From the NCBI RefSeq assembly GCF_020537505.1, contig NZ_JAJBMO010000009.1:1-64000 (forward strand): a stretch of DNA of 64,000 bases. Reading direction: 5' to 3'. Below, piece after piece: positions 8,836-15,564 of this stretch. How positions within the stretch are numbered: the stretch's first letter is position 1; each line of letters opens with the position of its first letter. The notes under the pieces are model-generated. The model searched no databases. It worked only from the letters and a program-made list of their open reading frames with translations, and was not told the origin of the DNA. The translations under genes and the position numbers were made by a program. Origin of the DNA: Blautia glucerasea. Lineage in GTDB: Bacteria > Bacillota > Clostridia > Lachnospirales > Lachnospiraceae.

Positions 8836-9844
8836 TAAACAGCAACGCCCATTAAAGAAATTATTGGGAATCAGGGGAATGGGGGCAGCACTTACCGCAT
8901 TCGTGGGGCTGATCATTATTTATATCGCATTTGGTATCATTAACCCGGCGGTTTTTTCCGGACAGAATATGTTGAACCTGCTGCGTTCCATGTCCAAGTA
9001 CCTGCTGATCGGTATTGCACAAAGTTACGTACTGATCACGGGAAACATTGATCTGTCAATCGGATCCATGGTCGGAATGAGCGCCATGATCGCAGCCACC
9101 TTAATGACAACAGGAATGGCACCATTCCTTGCAATTGTGATCGCACTTATTGCCTGTCTGGTAGTTGGTGTGGTAAACGGATATCTGGTTGGAAAATTTA
9201 AACTTCCTCCATTTATTGCAACACTGGGAACCATGTTCGTAGCACGAGGAATTGCCTACATGGTAAACGGAAACAGAAACACAGATGCCATTGCAACAGG
9301 TGTTGGAAAAGAAACGGCTGATGCATTCCAAAATTGTTTTTATTACGGTAAAACACTTGGCATTTATAACACATTCTGGATCGCACTTGTTATTTTTGTT
9401 ATATTCTTCTTTATCTTATCCAAGACACGTACAGGCCGTCATATTTACGCAATCGGTTCTAACGTGGACGCAGCAAAGCTTTCTGGTGTAAACGTAGTTT
9501 CCACCACAGTAAAGACGTATCTGGTAAGCTCCGTATGCTCCTGTGTAGTTGGCCTTATCCTTTGCGCACAGGCTGGTATGGGAAATATGGAAGCTGGAAA
9601 CATGTATGAGATGTACGGCGTAGCAGCCGGCGTAATCGGTGGCGTTTCCCCACTTGGAGGAACTGGAATCCTTCTTGGAACCTTTGCAGGTGCAGCCGTC
9701 TGGCAGACACTGGAAAATGGTCTGAACATGATTGGTGCACAGGTTGGTATCCAGCGTGTTGTAATCGGCGTGATCGTAGTTGCAGCCGTATTGCTGGATG
9801 TAGTTGTAAGAAACGGACAGTTTGGCAAACACAGAAAAAAATAA
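8828..9844 (+). CDS. sugar ABC transporter permease (RbsC type)
   Basis: A 338-residue CUT2 permease with about eight to ten hydrophobic segments and the family motif YVLITGNIDLSIGSMVG near residue 70, followed by GKFKLPPFIATLGTMF and GTGILLGTFAGAAVWQTLENGLNM. ATG 8828 has a GGGAGGA site and overlaps the ATPase gene by eight bases; an in-frame codon at 8786 lies deeper in that gene without a site. It forms the membrane channel with the ATPase at 7303. Confidence 0.93.
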   Translation: MNSKQQRPLKKLLGIRGMGAALTAFVGLIIIYIAFGIINPAVFSGQNMLNLLRSMSKYLLIGIAQSYVLITGNIDLSIGSMVGMSAMIAATLMTTGMAPFLAIVIALIACLVVGVVNGYLVGKFKLPPFIATLGTMFVARGIAYMVNGNRNTDAIATGVGKETADAFQNCFYYGKTLGIYNTFWIALVIFVIFFFILSKTRTGRHIYAIGSNVDAAKLSGVNVVSTTVKTYLVSSVCSCVVGLILCAQAGMGNMEAGNMYEMYGVAAGVIGGVSPLGGTGILLGTFAGAAVWQTLENGLNMIGAQVGIQRVVIGVIVVAAVLLDVVVRNGQFGKHRKK

Positions 9845-9880
9845 CCGCAAGAAAACAGTATTTTTCGCAGAAAAATGAAA

Positions 9881-9909
9881 TCGACAACTGAATATGGAAA
9901 ATGTAAAAT
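9881..9909 (+). promoter_or_regulatory. possible internal promoter for the binding-protein gene
   Basis: TCGACA (9881-9886), a 17-base spacer, then TAAAAT (9904-9909). It would give the binding protein its own transcript, which is common for CUT2 systems. Confidence 0.4.
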
Positions 9910-9982
9910 AATTTCATGAAACTAAACCGCAAATGGAGAAGGCGGGTAGTTATAAAAAATAATTTTTAGGAGGATTTTTACA

Positions 9983-10915
9983 ATGAAAAGAAAACTTTTA
10001 GCTATGGTATGTGCAGTATCTATGATCGCTTCCCTTGGAGCTGCTACTGTTTACGCATCAGATGATGTTAAGGCTACAGGCGATGAGAAAATTGCGCTGA
10101 TCACAATGGACTCTATCGACCAGCACTGGATCACCCTGAACGAAGGCGCTCAGGAAGAGGCTAAAGAGCTTGGTGTAACAGTTGACTTCATGTCCCCGAA
10201 TACAAAAGATGACGCCCAGCAGATTGAGTGTGTAAACAACGCAGTAGCAGGCGGTTATGATGCGATCATGGTTGCTGCAAACGGACCAGATGCTATTTCT
10301 TCTGCACTTCAGGAAGCAAAAGACCAGGGAATTAAGATCGTATATGTTGACTCCCCTGCAAATGTCGAGGCAGAAGCTACTTTCTCCACAGACAACAAAG
10401 CAGCTGGAACAACAGCAGGAGAAGAGATGAAGAAGGCGCTTGAGGATGCTGGTATTACATCCGGAAAAATCGGTGTCATTAATGTAAACGCAGCTACTGA
10501 TTCCTGCGTAAACCGTGAGGAAGGCTTCCGCGCAGCATTTGACGGCACAGACTTCGAGATCATGGAAACCCAGTACGGCGAAGGTGATGCTGCAAAATCC
10601 CAGAGTATCGCAGAGAACTACATTACACAGGGCGTTGTTGGTATCTTCGGATGCAATGAAGGATCCACAACTGGTGCCGGAAATGCCATCAAAGCAGCTG
10701 GAAACGCTGACATCATCGGTGTTGGTTTTGATAAATCTGACGCGATCCTGAACCTGATCGACGACGGATATCTTCTTTGCACAATGGCTCAGAACCCGGA
10801 TGTTATGGGATCTGAAGGCGTAAAAGCAGCTGTAAAAGCAATCAACGGCGAGGAACTCGGCGGAGAAGTTACAGATACAGGTGTATCTGTGATTACAAAG
10901 GATTCTGATAAATAA
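9983..10915 (+). CDS. sugar ABC transporter substrate-binding protein (RbsB type)
   Basis: A 310-residue periplasmic-binding-protein-like domain of the RbsB class, with typical stretches such as IALITMDSIDQHWITLNEGA near the start and DTGVSVITKD at the end. The signal peptide (residues 1-26) ends AATVYA before SDD and has no lipobox; the only early Cys sits inside the hydrophobic core in MVCAVS, without a lipobox pattern. Gram-positive binding proteins are normally lipid-anchored, so this one may be released or held by other contacts. The ribosome site is a strong TAGGAGG. The sugar is unknown; ribose, galactose, xylose and similar sugars are possible for this family. Confidence 0.9.
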   Translation: MKRKLLAMVCAVSMIASLGAATVYASDDVKATGDEKIALITMDSIDQHWITLNEGAQEEAKELGVTVDFMSPNTKDDAQQIECVNNAVAGGYDAIMVAANGPDAISSALQEAKDQGIKIVYVDSPANVEAEATFSTDNKAAGTTAGEEMKKALEDAGITSGKIGVINVNAATDSCVNREEGFRAAFDGTDFEIMETQYGEGDAAKSQSIAENYITQGVVGIFGCNEGSTTGAGNAIKAAGNADIIGVGFDKSDAILNLIDDGYLLCTMAQNPDVMGSEGVKAAVKAINGEELGGEVTDTGVSVITKDSDK

Positions 10916-10986
10916 TCTGAAATAAAAGGAATATTGTTCATGGAACGTCATGGATGTGATGACGGCTGGGACAGTAATTATAAGGA

Positions 10987-11022
10987 GCAAGAAACCGTCG
11001 GTTTTTCCGGCGGTTTTCTTGC
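10987..11022 (+). terminator. terminator after the binding-protein gene
   Basis: GCAAGAAACCGTCGG pairs with CCGGCGGTTTTCTTGC around a T loop. It may be partial, allowing readthrough to the two-component genes. Confidence 0.75.
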
Positions 11023-11127
11023 TTAAATTGCTGAAATGGATTATCATTAGAAGTAAGAAAAATGGAGAGAGTTTCTATAAAAATGGGGAAATTTCTTCAA
11101 AGTAATCATGTAATGGGGACGGAGAAC

Positions 11128-12774
11128 ATGGAGATTTTAAAGGTAGTAATTGCAGATGATGAGGTGCGGATCTGCCAGTTGATCCAGGCACTGGTCGACT
11201 GGGATTCTTTGGGGATGAAAGTGTTGGGAATCGCCCACAATGGAGAGGAAGCCTGCGAAATGGTACGGCAGACACAGCCGGATATTCTGATCACAGATAT
11301 CCGCATGCCAGGCTGCAGTGGCCTGGAGCTGGTAAAAAGGGTGAAGGAGCTGGATTCCGCTCTGGAAGTGATCATAATCAGCGGTTACGCCCATTTTGAG
11401 TATGCACAGCAGGCTATCAGTTACGGTGTGGGGCATTATCTTCTGAAGCCGGTAAACAAGGGGGAACTGACTGCTACCCTGCAGAAATTGCAGAAAAAGA
11501 TCGGGGAGCGCAAGGCGTCAGAACTGAATCACCAGGAGCTTGTAAATAAGGCAAAAAGAGATGATGCCCATTTACGGGCGAATCTGATCGACCGGCTGCT
11601 GGATCAGCCGGATATGCCGGTTTCACAGGACACACTGACGAGCATTTATCATCTGAAAGCAAGACTGGGAGTATACCAGGCGTTTTGCGTAAAAGTGGAT
11701 TATGGAAGAAAGATTATTTCTGGCGGCAGAATGGATGGAACAACAGGTCTGGCTGGCACGAGAGAAATCAGCTCCACTTCCAGCGGGGTCCTTATGGAAA
11801 AAGTCCGCGAGGCCCTGGAGCGAAATCTGAAAAATGACAACCGCGAATTAATTCTTCTGATTCGTGATGACTACTGCTACGGCATTCTTAACTACCTGGA
11901 AAGTGAGAAAGAATCCATCCGCCGGGGCATGAAGAGCAGCCTTACCCAGATGGAAATCCAGAAAAACATGTTTCAGCATGTAAGCTTTTCCATGGCAGTT
12001 GGAGCGGCATACAAAGAGGCAGAGCATTTGGCAGACTCTATGCAGGAAGCCCGAAAACTGATCCAGGAAAGACTGGTAAAAGGGGATGGACGAGTTCTTG
12101 ACTGTATGGGAAAAGCTTCAGAAATCCAGGAAAGTGAGCTGCTGAAAAAGTATCTTCGTGAGATCACCCATGCTGTAGAAATCTCAAGCATTCAGAATGC
12201 AGCAGAAGCAGTAGAGGATTTGCAGGATACGGTAAATAAGGCGAAAGAAATCCGGGGAAGTGAGATTTTCGAACTGGTATATGCAGCTGCTGATATTTTT
12301 GCGGCAAGTATTCGGATTCCAGAGCGCACTGCTACTGTGGAGGAATTCCGTAAACAGTGTGATAAATGTGGAAAAATAGATGAAATTTTTTCCTGTCTTG
12401 GGGATTTCCAGCAAAAATATATCCAGGAGCAGGCTGAACGCTATGAAAATGATATCATCCGTCCGGTCCGCAAGGCAAAGGAATATATCCAGAACCATTT
12501 CAGTGATCCGCTGACCTTAGAGGAAGTCAGCGAAATGGTAGGACTTAGCGCTGCTTATTTCAGCGTCTTATTTAAGAAGACAGAAGGAGAAGGTTTTGCC
12601 AAATATCTGATCAACGTGAGAATGGAACAGGCCAAGCTGCTCCTTCGGGAATCCAATCTTCCAGTAACAGAAATCTGCAGGAGGGTAGGATATAACGATC
12701 CGAAACATTTCACACATACCTTTGAGAAAGCGGCAGGGGTGAAACCCTCTACATATAGAAAATTGTATGGATAA
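11128..12774 (+). CDS. YesN-type response regulator (REC + AraC HTH)
   Basis: About 548 residues. An N-terminal receiver domain (LKVVIADDEVRIC; phospho-acceptor Asp in ILITDIRMPG) is followed by a long middle region of about 300 residues and a C-terminal AraC double helix-turn-helix (about the last 100 residues; LTLEEVSEMVGLSAAYFSVLFKKTEGEGF). It is paired with the YesM-type kinase that overlaps its end by eight bases. ATG 11128 puts the receiver domain at the very N-terminus; in-frame ATGs at 11062, 11083 and 11113 are alternatives and none has a clearly better ribosome site. The likely target is the ABC operon upstream. Confidence 0.88.
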   Translation: MEILKVVIADDEVRICQLIQALVDWDSLGMKVLGIAHNGEEACEMVRQTQPDILITDIRMPGCSGLELVKRVKELDSALEVIIISGYAHFEYAQQAISYGVGHYLLKPVNKGELTATLQKLQKKIGERKASELNHQELVNKAKRDDAHLRANLIDRLLDQPDMPVSQDTLTSIYHLKARLGVYQAFCVKVDYGRKIISGGRMDGTTGLAGTREISSTSSGVLMEKVREALERNLKNDNRELILLIRDDYCYGILNYLESEKESIRRGMKSSLTQMEIQKNMFQHVSFSMAVGAAYKEAEHLADSMQEARKLIQERLVKGDGRVLDCMGKASEIQESELLKKYLREITHAVEISSIQNAAEAVEDLQDTVNKAKEIRGSEIFELVYAAADIFAASIRIPERTATVEEFRKQCDKCGKIDEIFSCLGDFQQKYIQEQAERYENDIIRPVRKAKEYIQNHFSDPLTLEEVSEMVGLSAAYFSVLFKKTEGEGFAKYLINVRMEQAKLLLRESNLPVTEICRRVGYNDPKHFTHTFEKAAGVKPSTYRKLYG

Positions 12775-13831
12775 ATCAAAAATGAAATTTAAAGAAAAAC
12801 TGAAATATATATCCAACCGTGCTCTTGTCCTGGGAACGGTAGTCTTCGGGAGTTTTATTATTCTGGCTGTAATTCAGCTGTTATTGGCATATAAAGGAGA
12901 AATACCCTGGTGGATGGCCATAATTATAACAATATTTGCAATTTTGTTTCCAACTGTATTCTGGCTCTGGATCCACCGTCCTTACATGCGCTGTGAAAAA
13001 ATGATGGATCGTTTTCTGGAGGGTTATATTTTTTCAGAAAAAGAAGATATGGAGCTCTTGAACCTGACTCCAAGCATCCAGAAGCAGATGAAAATGGTAG
13101 ACCGCATTGTGCGTTCTTCCCAATATATGGATCTGAATAAAAGACAGGCCCAGTACCTGGCTTTGCAGAATCAGATCAATCCCCACTTTCTCTACAATAC
13201 ACTGGAAAGCATCCGTGGAGAAGCCATTATTGCAGGCCTGGACAGCATTGCAGATATGACAGAAGCCCTGGCAAGATTTTTCCGTTACACCATTACCAAG
13301 GTGGAGAATCTGGTTTCTGTGGAGGAAGAACTGGATAACTGTGAGACTTATTTCGGAATTCAGAAATATCGTTTCGGGGACCGGCTGCAGCTTCATATTG
13401 ATTATGATATTGCAGAGTATGAAAAGATCATGAACTGCAGAATTCCAAAACTGACGTTGCAGCCGATTCTGGAAAACAGCATTATCCATGGCGTGGAGCT
13501 GAAGGTTGGAGGTGGAAATCTCTACATCCGTTTTCAGTGTACAAAGGATCGCCTGCTCATTCGTATTTCTGACGATGGGGTGGGAATGGATGAGATGACT
13601 CTGGCAAAGCTGAACCAGAAGCTGGGCAAGTCAACCAAGGCTTTTCACGACAACGAAGAAAAACAGGGAGGAATCGCTCTGGTGAATGTGAATAACAGAA
13701 TCCATCTGATCTTTGGGGATGAATATGGCATGCACGTTTATTCTGTACCAGGAGAAGGGACAGATGTGGAGATCACCATCCCTATACTTACTGACGACAG
13801 ACAGGTGAAAAACAGGAGTGTGCTGGCATGA
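12767..13831 (+). CDS. YesM-type sensor histidine kinase with minimal extracellular part
   Basis: A 354-residue His_kinase/GHKL protein. The phospho-acceptor His is in the H-box INPHFLYNTLESIRGEA (His140), the N-box is LQPILENSIIHGVE, and the G-box is ISDDGVGMD. Two hydrophobic segments (about residues 22-43 and 50-70) are joined by fewer than ten residues, so the usual dCache-type sensor of YesM kinases is missing. This topology is like intramembrane-sensing kinases that take their signal from a partner membrane protein. It overlaps the regulator gene upstream and its stop overlaps the next gene start (ATGA), so all three are tightly coupled. Confidence 0.9.
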   Translation: MDKSKMKFKEKLKYISNRALVLGTVVFGSFIILAVIQLLLAYKGEIPWWMAIIITIFAILFPTVFWLWIHRPYMRCEKMMDRFLEGYIFSEKEDMELLNLTPSIQKQMKMVDRIVRSSQYMDLNKRQAQYLALQNQINPHFLYNTLESIRGEAIIAGLDSIADMTEALARFFRYTITKVENLVSVEEELDNCETYFGIQKYRFGDRLQLHIDYDIAEYEKIMNCRIPKLTLQPILENSIIHGVELKVGGGNLYIRFQCTKDRLLIRISDDGVGMDEMTLAKLNQKLGKSTKAFHDNEEKQGGIALVNVNNRIHLIFGDEYGMHVYSVPGEGTDVEITIPILTDDRQVKNRSVLA

Positions 13832-15312
13832 GAAATGAAGTTCTCAGAATGGAGCGTGTGACGTATAAAGAAGATGAGGTTGTGAAGCTGAAGGACTTCA
13901 ACCTTCAGATATTTCAGGGGGAGATCATGGGATTTCTGCCTGTTAACAGCCATGGAAAAACAGCTCTTCTGAAGCTTCTGGAACGGAACCTTCCCCTCTA
14001 TGACGGTTACATTTATTACGGTGGGGAAAAGGTAAATACCTGGAAAGAACATTACAAGGCTGCAAACCGGATCAGCATTATCCAGGAGAAAAGTTCTCTG
14101 GCAGGGAATTTAAATATTGCAGATAATATTTTTGTACTGCGCCCGGGCTTTCGCCAGTGGGTGATCCGCACAAAGATCCTGAACCGGCAGATGAAGCCCT
14201 TTTTTGAAGATATCGGAATGGACATTCCACTTAATAAAGATGTGGAGAAGCTTTCCGCTTTTGAACGGATCATTGTAGAATTGCTCCGGGCTGTGATCAT
14301 GGGATATCATCTGATCGTGCTGGATGAAGTTGGAGCCCTTGTCAGTGATGATGAGTTGAAAAAGCTTCATGGAATTATTTGTCATTATGCGAAAAAAGGC
14401 TTTTCTTTTCTTTATATCTGTTCTCATCTGGAGGAGATTTCCAGTATTTGTGACAGGTGTGCACTGTTTACAAATGGAAGGGTCCAGAAGGTTCTGGAAA
14501 GAGAAGAACTGTTTAATGATCCGCCAGTGACTTACATGACGGAATACAATGATATGGTTCGCTATCATACAGAAAAAAGAGAAGGGCAGCAGGCTGCGCC
14601 GGTTGTTTTTCAGTGGAAGGGATACGGAGAGGATGCAGCATGCAATTTTTCCTTCGATGTGCATAAGGGAGAATGCCTGGCCGTACAGATTATGGATGCT
14701 GGCGGAATGGAGGAGCTTCGGGGAATTTTGTCTGGGGATATTTCCCCGGAGAGGGGAGAAATCCTTCTGAAGGGGAAGCGGACACAGATTCCGGGAAACA
14801 GCAAAATTGCGGTAATCCAGGAGCGTACTACGAAGACTATGATTTTTCCAGAATTGGATTATATGAATAATCTTTGCATCTGCCTGGCAGAAAAGGTACC
14901 TTCAATCTGGCATAATAAACGTTTGCGAAACAGTATTCGGAATGAGTACAGTCCTATATTAGGGACAGAGGTTTTTGATATGCCGGTGGAGAAATTAAGC
15001 GAGAGGCAGAAGTATCAGCTGGTGTATACAAGAGTGTTTTTGCAGAAACCAGAGATCCTATTTTGCATTCAGCCTTTCAGTGGGGCGGATCTGGCTCATC
15101 GGATGTTTATCTGGAGCATGTTAGAGAAGTTTCTGGATAAGGGGATTTCGGTGGTGATCTTGTCTTTGAATCTGTCGGATTCCCTGGCAATGGCAGATCG
15201 CCTGTTGATTCTTGGGGAGAATGGGGAAAAGAGGGAAATTGCAAGAGAAAATTTCCATAAAATTACATCGCCAGTGCCCTGGCTGCATATGTATCTGTCA
15301 GAGAGAAAATAA
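13828..15312 (+). CDS. degenerate tandem ABC ATPase co-encoded with a two-component system
   Basis: A 494-residue relative of RbsA/MglA tandem ATPases with heavy loss of catalytic motifs. First half: Walker A reduced to PVNSHGKT (residues 38-45, only GKT kept), Q-loop Gln86 kept, signature LSAFE instead of LSGGQ (142-146), Walker B LIVLDE with Asp166 and Glu167 kept, and His200 kept in the H-loop. Second half: no Walker A Lys (VQIMDAGGMEEL), no Walker B acids (LFCIQPFSGADL), no H-loop His. It may bind nucleotide in one half but is unlikely to drive transport normally. It overlaps the kinase by four bases and has no permease of its own. A role as a regulatory link between the upstream transporter and the kinase is inference. 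Confidence 0.8.
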   Translation: MRNEVLRMERVTYKEDEVVKLKDFNLQIFQGEIMGFLPVNSHGKTALLKLLERNLPLYDGYIYYGGEKVNTWKEHYKAANRISIIQEKSSLAGNLNIADNIFVLRPGFRQWVIRTKILNRQMKPFFEDIGMDIPLNKDVEKLSAFERIIVELLRAVIMGYHLIVLDEVGALVSDDELKKLHGIICHYAKKGFSFLYICSHLEEISSICDRCALFTNGRVQKVLEREELFNDPPVTYMTEYNDMVRYHTEKREGQQAAPVVFQWKGYGEDAACNFSFDVHKGECLAVQIMDAGGMEELRGILSGDISPERGEILLKGKRTQIPGNSKIAVIQERTTKTMIFPELDYMNNLCICLAEKVPSIWHNKRLRNSIRNEYSPILGTEVFDMPVEKLSERQKYQLVYTRVFLQKPEILFCIQPFSGADLAHRMFIWSMLEKFLDKGISVVILSLNLSDSLAMADRLLILGENGEKREIARENFHKITSPVPWLHMYLSERK

Positions 15313-15348
15313 AATGTATAAAATATAATACTAATAATTCGGATTGTA

Positions 15349-15370
15349 TTTTCAAACACGCTCCAGAGCC
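15349..15370 (+). repeat. dispersed CAAACACGCTC intergenic motif, copy A
   Basis: TTTTCAAACACGCTCCAGAG starts here, 37 bases after the stop of the pseudo-ATPase gene and just before a terminator. Nearly the same string follows the Rpn gene at 20293. Confidence 0.6.
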
Positions 15371-15375
15371 TAAAT

Positions 15376-15418
15376 AAGAAGCCCATGGCAATAGAAACAA
15401 AATTGCCATGGGTTTCTT
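15376..15418. terminator. bidirectional terminator between convergent genes
   Basis: AAGAAGCCCATGGCAAT pairs with ATTGCCATGGGTTTCTT. It ends the ABC/two-component operon and can serve the leftward GH3 transcript. Confidence 0.85.
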
Positions 15419-15564
15419 TATAACTAAAATTCGATTGTTTTACTTGTGCTTGCGTCCACTTTCCTGTCTGCGGATAAGAAGTATCCTTCGCTTGCAAATT
15501 GGCCAACTGCAATTAATTATAAGTTGCAAAAATTTATTATTGCGAAATATGAGATTACACTTTA

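Noticed and set aside
10058..11047. Minus-strand open frame opposite the RbsB-type gene
   Set aside because: Shadow frame, Cys-rich, crosses the terminator at 10987.
15424..15516. Short minus-strand protein-like tail (ASEGYFLSADRKVDAS) after the terminator at 15376
   Set aside because: Only about 30 codons, with a stop just upstream and no start; too little to call a gene or remnant.
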